From contig OZ024741.1 of assembly GCA_964016885.1 (NCBI GenBank), forward strand, positions 415,041,081 through 415,105,080: 64,000 bases of DNA, in the 5' to 3' direction. The translations under genes were made by a program, and so were the position numbers. Shown here one piece after another: positions 13,346 through 25,084 of the stretch (position 1 is the stretch's first letter; each line of letters opens with the position of its first letter). This DNA is from Eledone cirrhosa (taxonomy: Eukaryota; Mollusca; Cephalopoda; Octopoda; Eledonidae). Below the pieces are notes generated by a model. It worked only from the letters and a program-made list of their open reading frames with translations. It had not been told where the DNA came from and ran no database searches.

Positions 13346-15697
13346 GGCCAGATTTCTCTCACTTCTTTTTGTTCAAACCAGCTGTATCTGACCAGAATTC
13401 CCTCACCTCTTTCTGTTCAAACCAGCTGTGTCTGGTCAGAATTCCCTCACCTCTTTCTGTTCAAACCAGCTGTATCTGCCCAGAATTCCCTCACCTCTTT
13501 CTGTTCAAACCAGCTGTATCTGACCAGAATTCCCTCACCTCTTTCTTTTCAAACCAGCTGTATCTGACCAGAATTCTCTCACCTCATTCTGTTCAAACCA
13601 GCTGTATCTGGCCAGAATTCTCTTACCTCTTTCTGTTCAAACCAGCTGTATATGCCCAGAATTCCCTCACCTCTTTCTGTTCAAACCAGCTGTATATGTC
13701 CAGAATTCCCTCACCTCTTTCTATTCAAACCAGCTGTATATGCCCAGAATTCTCTCACCTGTTTCTGTTCAAACCAGCTGTATCTGCCCAGAATTCCCTC
13801 ACCACTTTCTGTTCAAACCAGCTGTATCTGCCCAGAATTCTCTTACCTCTTTCTGTTCAAACCAGCTGTATCTGCCCAGAATTCTCTCACTTCTTTCTGT
13901 TCAAATCAGCTGTATCTGACCAGAATTCCCTCACCACTTTCTGTTCAATCCAGCTGTATCTGGTCAGAATTCCCTCACCACTTTCTGTTCAAACCAGCTG
14001 TATATGCCCAGAATTCCCTCACCTCTTTCTGTTCAAACCAGCTGTATATGCCCAGAATTCTCTCACCTGTTTCTGTTCAAACCAGCTGTATCTGCCCAGA
14101 ATTCCCTCACCACTTTCTGTTCAAACCAGCTGTATCTGCCCAGAATTCTCTTACCTCTTTCTGTTCAAGCCAGCTGTATCTGGCCAGAATTCTCTCACTT
14201 CTTTCTGTTCAAATCAGCTGTATCTGTCCAGAATTCCCTCACCACTTTCTGTTCAAACCAGCTGTATCTGGTCAGAATTCTCTCACTTCTTTCTGTTTAA
14301 ACCAGCTGTATCTGGCCAGAATTCCCCCACTTCTTTCTGTTCAAACCAGCTGTATCTGCCCAGAATTCCCTCACCTCTTTCTGTTCAAACCAGCCGTATC
14401 TGACCAGAATTCTCTCACCTATTTCTGTTCAAACCAGCCATATCTGCCCAGAATTCCCTCACCTCTTTCTGTTTAAACCAGCTGTATCTGGCCAGAATTC
14501 TCTCACTTGTTTCTGTTCAAACCAGCTGTATCTGACCAGAATTCCCTCACTTCTTTCTGTTCAAACCAGCTGTATCTGCCCAGAATTCCCTCACCTCTTT
14601 CTGTTCAAATCAGCTGTATCTGCCCAGAATTCTCTCACCTCATTCTGTTCAAACCAGCTGTATCTGTCCAGAATTCCCTCACCTCTTTCTGTTCAAACCA
14701 GCCGTATCTGCCCAGAATTCCCTCACCTCTTTCTTTTCAAACCAGCTGTATCTGCCCAGAATTCCCTCACTTCTTTCTGTTCAAACCAGCTGTATCTGCC
14801 CAGAATTCCCTCACCTCTTTCTGTTCACAGCAGCTGTATCTGCCCAGAATTCCCTCACTTCTTTCTGTTCAAACCAGCTGTATCTGCCCAGAATTCTCTC
14901 ACCTGTTTATGTTCAAACCAGCTGTATCTGGTCAGAATTCTCTCACTTCTTTCTGTTTAAACCAGCTGTATCTGGCCAGAATTCTCTCAATTTATTTCTG
15001 TTCAAACCAGCTGTATCTGACCAGAATTCCCTCACCTCTTTCTGTTCAAACCAGCTGTATCTGACCAGAATTCTCTCACTTCTTTCTGTTCAAACCAGCT
15101 GTATCTGCCCAGAATTCCCTCACCTCTTTCTGTTCAAACCAGCTGTATCTGCCCAGAATTCCCCCACTTCTTTCTGTTCAAACCAGCTGTATCTGACCAG
15201 AATTCCCTCACCTCTTTCTGTTCAAACCAGCTGTATCTGACCAGAATTCTCTCACCTATTTCTGTTCAAACCAGCCATATCTGCCCAGAATTCCCCCACC
15301 TCTTTCTGTTCAAACCAGCTGTATCTGGCCAGAATTCCCTCACCTCTTTCTGTTGAAATCATCTGTATCTGCCCAGAATTCTCTCACTTCTTTTTGTTCA
15401 AACCAGCCATATCTGCCCAGAATTCCCTCACCTCTTTCTGTTCAAACCAGCTGTATCTGCCCAGAATTCCCCCACTTCTTTCTGTTCAAACCAGCTGTAT
15501 CTGACCAGAATTCTCTCACTTCATTCTGTTCAACCCAGCTGTATCTGACCAGAATTCTCTCACCTCTTTCTGTTCAAACCAGCTGTATCTGCCCAGAATT
15601 CCCTCACTTCTTTCTGTTCAAACCAGCTGTATCTGCCCAGAAATCCCTCACCTCTTTCTGTTTAAACCAGCTGTATCTGGCCAGAATTCCCTCACTT
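13346..15697 (+). repeat. Long block B2 (about 2.35 kb), copy of 8770-10813
   Basis: This is the second copy of the B block, carrying an internal 308 bp (7-unit) expansion at roughly 13.65-14.0 kb that repeats the TATATGCCC unit run. Past that point the two copies align at a constant offset of 4,884 bp, including the 45 bp unit at 14988 (10104 in B1). The end near 15697 is a jump into the TTATTTCCG cassette where B1 instead continues with a TTCTTTCTG unit. Confidence 0.85.
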
Positions 15698-18439
15698 ATT
15701 TCCGTTTAAACCAGCTGTATCTGGCCAGATTTCTCTCACTTCTTTTTATTCAAACCAGCTGTATATGACCAGAATTCTGTCATTTCTTTCTGTTCAAACC
15801 AGCTGTATCTGCCCAGAATTCCCTCACCTCTTTCTGTTTACACCTTCTGTATATGCCCAGAATTTTCTCACCTCTTTCTGTTCAAAGCAGCTGTATCTGA
15901 CCAGAATTCCCTCACTTCTTTCTGTTCAAACCAGCTGTATCTGCCCAGAATTCCCTCACCTCTTTCTGTTCAAACCAGCTGTATCTGGCCAGAATTCCCT
16001 CACCTCTTTCTGTTCAAATCATCTGTATCTGCCCAGAATTCTCTCACTTCTTTCTGTTCAAACCAGCCATATCTGCCCAGAATTCCCTCACCTCTTTCTG
16101 TACAAACCAGCTGTATCTGACCAGAATTCTCTCACTTCATTCTGTTCAAACCAGCTGTATCTGAGCAGAATTCTCTCACCTCTTTCTGTTCAAACCAGCT
16201 GTATCTGCCCAGAATTCCCTCACTTCTTTCTGTTCAAACCAGCTGTATCTGCCCTGAAACCCCTCACCTCTTTCTGTTCAAACCAGCTGTATCTGCCCAG
16301 AATTCCCTCACCTCTTTCTGTTCAAACCAGCTGTATCTGACCAGAATTCCCTCACCTATTTCTGTTCAAACCAGCCATATCTGCCCAGAATTCCCTCACC
16401 TCTTTCTGTTCAAATCATTTGTATCTGCCCAGAATTCTCTCACTTCTTTCTGTTCAAACCAGCTGTATCTGCTCAGAATTCCCTCACCTCTTTCTGTTCA
16501 AACCAGCTCTATCTGACCAGAATTCATTCTCCTCTTTTTGTTTAAACCATCTGTATCTGCCCAGAATTCTCTCACTTCTTTCTGTTCAAACCAGCTGTAT
16601 CTGGTCAGAATTCTCTCACTTCTTTCCGTTTAAACCAGCTGTATCTGGCCAGATTTCTCTGACTTCTTTTTGTTCAAACCAGCTGTATCTGACCAGAATT
16701 CCCTCACCTCTTTCTGTTCAAACCAGCTGTATCTGCCCAGAATTCCCTCACTTCTTTCTGTACAAATCAGCTGTATCTGACCAGCATTCCCTCACCTCTT
16801 TCTGTTCAAACCAGCTGTATCTGCCCAGAATTCCCTCACCTCTTTCTGTTCAAACCAGCTGTATCTGCCCAGAATTCCCTCACTTCTTTCTGTTCAAACC
16901 AGCTGTATCTGACCAGAATTCCCTCACCTCTTTCTGTTCAAACCAGCTGTATCTGCCCAGAATTCCCTCACTTCTTTCTGTTCAAACCATCTGTATCTGC
17001 CCAGAATTCTCTCACCTCTTTCTGTTCAAACCAGCTGTATCTGCCCAGAATTCCCTCACCACTTTCTGTTCAAACCAGCTGTATCTGCCCAGAATTCTCT
17101 CACCTGTTTATGTTCAAACCAGCTGTATCTGGTTAGAATTCTCTCACTTCTTTCTGTTTAAACCAGCTGTATCTGGCCAGAATTCTCTCACTTCTTTCTG
17201 TTCAAACCAGCTGTATCTGCCCAGAATTCCCTCACCTCCTTCTGTTCAAACCAGGTGTATCTGCCCAGAATTCCCTCACCTCTTTCTGTTCAAACCAGCT
17301 GTATCTGACCAGAATTCTGTCTCCTCTACCTGTTCAAACCTTCTGTATATGCGCAGAATTCTCTCACCTCTTTCTGTTTAAACCATCGGTATCTGCCCAG
17401 AATTCTCTGACCTCTTTCTGTTCAAACCAGCTGTATCTGACCAGCATTCCCTCACCTCTTTCTGTTCAAACCAGCCGTAGCTGCCCGGAATTCCATCACC
17501 TCTTTCTGTTCAAACCTGCTGTATCTGGTCAGAATTCTCTCACTTCTTTCCGTTTAAACCAGCTGTATCTGGCCAGATTTCTCTCACTTCTTTTTGTTCA
17601 AACCAGCTGTATCTGACCAGAATTCCCTCACCTCTTTCTGTTCAAACCAGCTGTATCTGCCCAGAATTCCCTCACTTCTTTCTGTTCAAATCAGCTGTAT
17701 CTGCCCAGAATTTCCTCACCTCTTTCTGTTCAAACCAGCTGTATCTGCCCAGAATTCCCTCACCACTTTCTGTTCAAACCAGCTGTATCTGACCAGAATT
17801 CTCTCACCTCTTTCTGTTTAAACCAGCTGCATCTGCCCAGAATTCTCTCACCTGTTTATGTTTAAACCAGCTGTATCTGGTTAGAATTCTCTCACTTCTT
17901 TCTGTTTAAACCAGCTGTATCTGGCCAGAATTCTCTCACTTCTTTCTGTTCAAACCAGCTGTATCTGCCCAGATTTCCCTCACCACTTTCTGTTCAAACC
18001 AGCTGTATCTAACCAGAATTCTCTCACCTCTTTCTGTTTAAACCAGCTGCATTTGCCCAGAATTCTCTCACCTGTTTATGTTCAAACCAGCTGTATCTGG
18101 TTAGAATTCTCTCACTTCTTTCTGTTTAAACCAGCTGTATCTGGCCAGAATTCTCTCACTTCTTTCTGTTCAAACCAGCTGTATCTGCCCAGAATTCGCT
18201 CACCTCTTTCTGTTCAAACCAGCTGTATCTGACCAGAATTCCGTCTCCTCTTTCTGTTTAAACTTTCTGTATATGCGCAGAATTCTCTCACCTCTTTATG
18301 TTTAAACCAGCGGTATCTGCCCATAATTCTCTCACCTCTTTCTGTTCAAACCAGCTCTATCTGGTTAGAATTCTCTCACTTCTTTCTGTTTAAACCAGCT
18401 GTATCTGGCCAGAATTCCCCCACTTCTTTCTGTTCAAAC
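15698..18439 (+). repeat. Irregular satellite segment with GGTTAG units
   Basis: The 44 bp units are in mixed order. Several CTGGTTAGAATTC units occur between about 17130 and 18370. Cassette variants with TTCTTTCCG followed by GATTTCTCT and TTTTTGTTC lie near 16620 and 17550. The run from about 18190 (CCGTCTCCTC, AAACTTTCTG, TATGCGCAG, AGCGGTATCTG, CCCATAATTC) recurs at about 25949 at an offset of 7,708 bp, which is 175 units plus eight 45-bp steps. No gene is seen. Confidence 0.75.
17777..18216 (+). repeat. 5-unit (220 bp) direct duplication
   Basis: An AACCAGCTGCATCTGCC unit at 17821 is followed by a CCTGTTTATG unit and a GGTTAG unit, and the same series begins again at 18041 (AGCTGCATTTGCC). 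The offset is exactly 220 bp, with a few single-base differences between copies, so it is probably older than the 1,278 bp HOR next to it. Confidence 0.75.
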
Positions 18440-19717
18440 CAGCTGTATCTGCCCAGAATTCCCTCACCTCTTTCTGTTCAAACCAGCTGTATCTGACCAG
18501 AATTCTCTCACTTCATTCTGTTCAAACCAGCTGTATCTGACCAGAATTCTCTCACTTCATTCTGTTCAAACCAGCTGTATCTGCCCAGAATTCTCTCACT
18601 TCATTCTGTTCAAACCAGCTGTATCTGACCAGAATTCTCTCACCTCTTTCTGTTCAAACCAGCTGTATCTGCCCAGAATTCCCTCACTTCTTTCTGTTCA
18701 AACCAGCTGTATCTGCCCTGAAATCCCTCACCTCTTTCTGTTCAAACCAGCTGTATCTGCCCAGAATTCTCTCACCTCATTCTGTTCAAACCAGCTGTAT
18801 CTGTCCAGAATTCCATCACCTCTTTCTGTTCAAACCAGCTGTATCTGTCCAGAATTCCCTCACCTCTTTCTTTTCAAACCAGCTGTATCTGCCCAGAATT
18901 CCCTCACCTCTTTCTTTTCAAACCAGCTGTATCTGCCCAGAATTCTCTCACCTCATTCTGTTCAAACCAGCTGTATCTGTCCAGAATTCCCTCACCTCTT
19001 TCTGTTCAAACCAGCCGTATCTGCCCAGAATTCCCTCACCTCTTTCTTTTCAAACCAGCTGTATCTGCCCAAAATTCCCTCACTTCTTTCTGTTCAAACC
19101 AGCTGTATCTGCCCAGAATTCCCTCACCGCTTTCTGTTCACAGCAGCTATATCTGCCCAGAATTCCCTCACTTCTTTCTGTTCAAACCAGCTGTATCTGC
19201 CCAGAATTCTCTCACCTGTTTATGTTCAAACCAGCTGTATCTGGTCAGAATTCTCTCACTTCTTTCTGTTTAAACCAGCTGTATCTGGCCAGAATTCTCT
19301 CAATTTATTTCTGTTCAAACCAGCTGTATCTGACCAGAATTCCCTCACCTCTTTCTGTTCAAACCAGCTGTATCTGACCAGAATTCTCTCACTTCTTTCT
19401 GTTCAAACCAGCTGTATCTGCCCAGAATTCCCTCACCTCTTTCTGTTCAAACCAGCTGTATCTGCCCAGAATTCCCTCACTTCTTTCTGTTCAAACCAGC
19501 TGTATCTGCCCAGAATTCTCTCACCTGTTTATGTTCAAACCAGCTGTATCTGGCCAGAATTCTCTCAATTTATTTCTGTTCAAACCAGCTGTATCTGACC
19601 AGAATTCCCTCACCTCTTTCTGTTCAAACCAGCTGTATCTGCCCAGAATTCCCCCACTTCTTTCTGTTGAAACCAGCTGTATCTGCCCAGAATTCCCTCA
19701 CCTCTTTCTGTTCAAAC
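18440..19717 (+). repeat. 29-unit HOR, copy C1 (1,278 bp)
   Basis: The period is 27 units of 44 bp plus 2 units of 45 bp. The longer units are marked by CAATTTATTT at 19301 and 19566. Other markers are three TTCATTCTG units in a row, CCCTGAAATCCC, GTCCAGAATTCCATC, TTCACAGCAGCTATATC and a CCTGTTTATG unit. The same list returns at +1,278 and +2,556. Confidence 0.92.
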
Positions 19718-20995
19718 CAGCTGTATCTGCCCAGAATTCCCTCACCTCTTTCTGTTCAAACCAGCTGTATCTGACCAGAATTCTCTCACTTCATTCTGTT
19801 CAAACCAGCTGTATCTGACCAGAATTCTCTCACTTCATTCTGTTCAAACCAGCTGTATCTGCCCAGAATTCTCTCACTTCATTCTGTTCAAACCAGCTGT
19901 ATCTGACCAGAATTCTCTCACCTCTTTCTGTTCAAACCAGCTGTATCTGCCCAGAATTCCCTCACTTCTTTCTGTTCAAACCAGCTGTATCTGCCCTGAA
20001 ATCCCTCACCTCTTTCTGTTCAAACCAGCTGTATCTGCCCAGAATTCTCTCACCTCATTCTGTTCAAACCAGCTGTATCTGTCCAGAATTCCATCACCTC
20101 TTTCTGTTCAAACCAGCTGTATCTGTCCAGAATTCCCTCACCTCTTTCTTTTCAAACCAGCTGTATCTGCCCAGAATTCCCTCACCTCTTTCTTTTCAAA
20201 CCAGCTGTATCTGCCCAGAATTCTCTCACCTCATTCTGTTCAAACCAGCTGTATCTGTCCAGAATTCCCTCACCTCTTTCTGTTCAAACCAGCCGTATCT
20301 GCCCAGAATTCCCTCACCTCTTTCTTTTCAAACCAGCTGTATCTGCCCCAAATTCCCTCACTTCTTTCTGTTCAAACCAGCTGTATCTGCCCAGAATTCC
20401 CTCACCGCTTTCTGTTCACAGCAGCTATATCTGCCCAGAATTCCCTCACTTCTTTCTGTTCAAACCAGCTGTATCTGCCCAGAATTCTCTCACCTGTTTA
20501 TGTTCAAACCAGCTGTATCTGGTCAGAATTCTCTCACTTCTTTCTGTTTAAACCAGCTGTATCTGGCCAGAATTCTCTCAATTTATTTCTGTTCAAACCA
20601 GCTGTATCTGACCAGAATTCCCTCACCTCTTTCTGTTCAAACCAGCTGTATCTGACCAGAATTCTCTCACTTCTTTCTGTTCAAACCAGCTGTATCTGCC
20701 CAGAATTCCCTCACCTCTTTCTGTTCAAACCAGCTGTATCTGCCCAGAATTCCCTCACTTCTTTCTGTTCAAACCAGCTGTATCTGCCCAGAATTCTCTC
20801 ACCTGTTTATGTTCAAACCAGCTGTATCTGGCCAGAATTCTCTCAATTTATTTCTGTTCAAACCAGCTGTATCTGACCAGAATTCCCTCACCTCTTTCTG
20901 TTCAAACCAGCTGTATCTGCCCAGAATTCCCCCACTTCTTTCTGTTGAAACCAGCTGTATCTGCCCAGAATTCCCTCACCTCTTTCTGTTCAAAC
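19718..20995 (+). repeat. 29-unit HOR, copy C2 (1,278 bp)
   Basis: This copy repeats C1 base for base as far as I could follow. One visible difference is CCCCAAATTCCC near 20345, where C1 and C3 have CCCAAAATTCCC. The 45 bp units lie at 20579 and 20844. Confidence 0.92.
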
Positions 20996-22273
20996 CAGCT
21001 GTATCTGCCCAGAATTCCCTCACCTCTTTCTGTTCAAACCAGCTGTATCTGACCAGAATTCTCTCACTTCATTCTGTTCAAACCAGCTGTATCTGACCAG
21101 AATTCTCTCACTTCATTCTGTTCAAACCAGCTGTATCTGCCCAGAATTCTCTCACTTCATTCTGTTCAAACCAGCTGTATCTGACCAGAATTCTCTCACC
21201 TCTTTCTGTTCAAACCAGCTGTATCTGCCCAGAATTCCCTCACTTCTTTCTGTTCAAACCAGCTGTATCTGCCCTGAAATCCCTCACCTCTTTCTGTTCA
21301 AACCAGCTGTATCTGCCCAGAATTCTCTCACCTCATTCTGTTCAAACCAGCTGTATCTGTCCAGAATTCCATCACCTCTTTCTGTTCAAACCAGCTGTAT
21401 CTGTCCAGAATTCCCTCACCTCTTTCTTTTCAAACCAGCTGTATCTGCCCAGAATTCCCTCACCTCTTTCTTTTCAAACCAGCTGTATCTGCCCAGAATT
21501 CTCTCACCTCATTCTGTTCAAACCAGCTGTATCTGTCCAGAATTCCCTCACCTCTTTCTGTTCAAACCAGCCGTATCTGCCCAGAATTCCCTCACCTCTT
21601 TCTTTTCAAACCAGCTGTATCTGCCCAAAATTCCCTCACTTCTTTCTGTTCAAACCAGCTGTATCTGCCCAGAATTCCCTCACCGCTTTCTGTTCACAGC
21701 AGCTATATCTGCCCAGAATTCCCTCACTTCTTTCTGTTCAAACCAGCTGTATCTGCCCAGAATTCTCTCACCTGTTTATGTTCAAACCAGCTGTATCTGG
21801 TCAGAATTCTCTCACTTCTTTCTGTTTAAACCAGCTGTATCTGGCCAGAATTCTCTCAATTTATTTCTGTTCAAACCAGCTGTATCTGACCAGAATTCCC
21901 TCACCTCTTTCTGTTCAAACCAGCTGTATCTGACCAGAATTCTCTCACTTCTTTCTGTTCAAACCAGCTGTATCTGCCCAGAATTCCCTCACCTCTTTCT
22001 GTTCAAACCAGCTGTATCTGCCCAGAATTCCCTCACTTCTTTCTGTTCAAACCAGCTGTATCTGCCCAGAATTCTCTCACCTGTTTATGTTCAAACCAGC
22101 TGTATCTGGCCAGAATTCTCTCAATTTATTTCTGTTCAAACCAGCTGTATCTGACCAGAATTCCCTCACCTCTTTCTGTTCAAACCAGCTGTATCTGCCC
22201 AGAATTCCCCCACTTCTTTCTGTTGAAACCAGCTGTATCTGCCCAGAATTCCCTCACCTCTTTCTGTTCAAAC
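20996..22273 (+). repeat. 29-unit HOR, copy C3 (1,278 bp)
   Basis: Third adjacent copy; its 45 bp units lie at 21857 and 22122. Near 22300 the order departs from C1/C2, where a CACCTATTTCTG unit replaces the expected CACTTCATTCTG unit. A further, non-adjacent copy of the same HOR is recognisable at about 26.24-27.5 kb, with 45 bp units at 27097 and 27362. Confidence 0.92.
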
Positions 22274-22620
22274 CAGCTGTATCTGACCAGAATTCTCTCA
22301 CCTATTTCTGTTCAAACCAGCCATATCTGCCCAGAATTCCCTCACCTCTTTCTGTTTAAACCAGCTGTATCTGGCCAGAATTCTCTCACTTGTTTCTGTT
22401 CAAACCAGCTGTATCTGCACAGAATTCTCTCACCTGTTTACGTTCAAACCAGCTGTATCTGGTCAGAATTCTCTCACTTATTTCCGTTTAAACCAGCTGT
22501 ATCTGGCCAGATTTCTCTCACTTCTTTTTATTCAAACCAGCTGTATATGACCAGAATTCTCTCACTTCTTTCTGTTCAAACCAGCTGTATCTGCCCAGAA
22601 TTCCCTCACCTCTTTCTGTT
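22274..22620 (+). repeat. Link segment with TTATTTCCG cassette
   Basis: About eight units join the 1,278 bp HOR to the 1,232 bp duplication. They contain a CTGCACAG variant near 22417, CCTGTTTACG near 22434 and the TTATTTCCG / GATTTCTCTC / TTTTTATTC cassette near 22476. The same link recurs at 27.6-27.8, 31.4-31.6, 35.3-35.5 and 38.2-38.4 kb, though CTGCACAG is shared only with the 27.6 kb copy; the later ones have CTGCCCAG. Confidence 0.8.
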
Positions 22621-23852
22621 CAAACCATCTGTATCTGACCAGAATTCCCTCTCCTCTTTCTGTTTAAACCATCTGTATCTGCCCAGAATTCTGTCACTTC
22701 TTTCTGTTCAAACCAGCTGTATCTGCCCAGAATTCCCTCACCTCTTTCTGTTTACACCTTCTGTATATGCCCAGAATTTTCTCACCTCTTTCTGTTCAAA
22801 GCAGCTGTATCTGCCCAGAATTCCCTCACTTCTTTCTGTTCAAACCAGCTGTATCTGCCCAGAATTCCCTCACCTCTTTCTGTTCAAACCAGCTGTATCT
22901 GGCCAGAATTCCCTCACCTCTTTCTGTTTAAACCAGCTGTATCTGCCCAGAATTCTCTCACTTGTTTCTTTTCAAACCAGCTGTATCTGCCCAGAATTCT
23001 CTCACTTCTTTCTATTCAAACCAGCTGTATCTGCCCTGAAATCCCTCACCTCTTTCTGTTCAAACCAGCTGTATCTGCCCAGAATTCTCTCACCTCATTC
23101 TGTTCATACCAGCTGTATCTGTCCAGAATTCCCTCACCTCTTTCTGTTCAAACCAGCCGTATCTGCCCAGAATTCCCTCACCTCTTTCTTTTCAAACCAG
23201 CTGTATCTGCCCAGAATTCTCTCACTTCTTTCTGTTCAAACCAGCTGTATCTGCCCTGAAATCCCTCACCTCTTTCTGTTCAAACCAGCTGTATCTGCCC
23301 AGAATTCTCTCACCTCATTCTGTTCATACCAGCTGTATCTGGCCAGAATTCCCTCACCTCTTTCTGTTCAAATCATCTGTATCTGCCCAGAATTCTCTCA
23401 CTTCTTTCTGTTCAAACCAGCCATATCTGCCCAGAATTCCCTCACCTCTTTCTGTTCAAACCAGCTGTATCTGACCAGAATTCTCTCACTTCATTCTGTT
23501 CAAACCAGCTGTATCTGACCAGAATTCTCTCACCTCTTTCTGTTCAAACCAGCTGTATCTGCCCAGAATTCCCTCACTTCTTTCTGTTCAAACCAGCTGT
23601 ATCTGCCCTGAAATCCCTCACCTCTTTCTGTTCAAACCAGCTGTATCTGCCCAGAATTCTCTCACCTCATTCTGTTCAAACCAGCTGTATCTGTCCAGAA
23701 TTCCCTCACCTCTTTCTGTTCAAACCAGCCGTATCTGCCCAGAATTCCCTCACCTCTTTCTTTTCAAACCAGCTGTATCTGCCCAGAATTCTCTCACCTC
23801 ATTCTGTTCAAACCAGCTGTATCTGTCCAGAATTCCCTCACCTCTTTCTGTT
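22621..23852 (+). repeat. 28-unit direct duplication, copy 1 (1,232 bp)
   Basis: Starts with CAAACCATCTGTATCTGACC and contains TTTACACCTTCTG, TTCAAAGCAGC, two CCCTGAAATCCC units and two TTCATACCAGC units. The whole series starts again at 23853, exactly 28 x 44 bp later, and no difference was noticed by eye. The longest open frame in the window (22223-23518) lies mostly here and is a by-product of the repeat. Confidence 0.88.
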
Positions 23853-25084
23853 CAAACCATCTGTATCTGACCAGAATTCCCTCTCCTCTTTCTGTTTAAA
23901 CCATCTGTATCTGCCCAGAATTCTGTCACTTCTTTCTGTTCAAACCAGCTGTATCTGCCCAGAATTCCCTCACCTCTTTCTGTTTACACCTTCTGTATAT
24001 GCCCAGAATTTTCTCACCTCTTTCTGTTCAAAGCAGCTGTATCTGCCCAGAATTCCCTCACTTCTTTCTGTTCAAACCAGCTGTATCTGCCCAGAATTCC
24101 CTCACCTCTTTCTGTTCAAACCAGCTGTATCTGGCCAGAATTCCCTCACCTCTTTCTGTTTAAACCAGCTGTATCTGCCCAGAATTCTCTCACTTGTTTC
24201 TTTTCAAACCAGCTGTATCTGCCCAGAATTCTCTCACTTCTTTCTATTCAAACCAGCTGTATCTGCCCTGAAATCCCTCACCTCTTTCTGTTCAAACCAG
24301 CTGTATCTGCCCAGAATTCTCTCACCTCATTCTGTTCATACCAGCTGTATCTGTCCAGAATTCCCTCACCTCTTTCTGTTCAAACCAGCCGTATCTGCCC
24401 AGAATTCCCTCACCTCTTTCTTTTCAAACCAGCTGTATCTGCCCAGAATTCTCTCACTTCTTTCTGTTCAAACCAGCTGTATCTGCCCTGAAATCCCTCA
24501 CCTCTTTCTGTTCAAACCAGCTGTATCTGCCCAGAATTCTCTCACCTCATTCTGTTCATACCAGCTGTATCTGGCCAGAATTCCCTCACCTCTTTCTGTT
24601 CAAATCATCTGTATCTGCCCAGAATTCTCTCACTTCTTTCTGTTCAAACCAGCCATATCTGCCCAGAATTCCCTCACCTCTTTCTGTTCAAACCAGCTGT
24701 ATCTGACCAGAATTCTCTCACTTCATTCTGTTCAAACCAGCTGTATCTGACCAGAATTCTCTCACCTCTTTCTGTTCAAACCAGCTGTATCTGCCCAGAA
24801 TTCCCTCACTTCTTTCTGTTCAAACCAGCTGTATCTGCCCTGAAATCCCTCACCTCTTTCTGTTCAAACCAGCTGTATCTGCCCAGAATTCTCTCACCTC
24901 ATTCTGTTCAAACCAGCTGTATCTGTCCAGAATTCCCTCACCTCTTTCTGTTCAAACCAGCCGTATCTGCCCAGAATTCCCTCACCTCTTTCTTTTCAAA
25001 CCAGCTGTATCTGCCCAGAATTCTCTCACCTCATTCTGTTCAAACCAGCTGTATCTGTCCAGAATTCCCTCACCTCTTTCTGTT
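23853..25084 (+). repeat. 28-unit direct duplication, copy 2 (1,232 bp)
   Basis: Exact-looking second copy of 22621-23852. It is present as a pair only here: the equivalent parts of the later units at 27.8, 31.6, 35.5 and 38.5 kb carry it once or in shortened form. This explains most of the extra length of the 5,240 bp spacing compared with 3,920 bp (1,232 + 88 = 1,320 bp). Confidence 0.88.

Noticed and set aside
18440..22273. The threefold 1,278 bp repeat as a purely assembly-made duplication
   Set aside because: A single-base difference between copies and a fourth, separated copy at 26.2-27.5 kb argue that the HOR is real. The exact local copy number is still unproven without reads.
22223..23518. 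A 431-codon open frame and dozens of others of 75-344 codons as real repeat proteins
   Set aside because: All lie on the plus strand, overlap each other in different phases, start at chance ATGs (TTTATGTTC, TATATGCCC) and stop at two common unit variants. The unit length is not a multiple of 3, and 1-base indels are tolerated. Nothing suggests coding selection.
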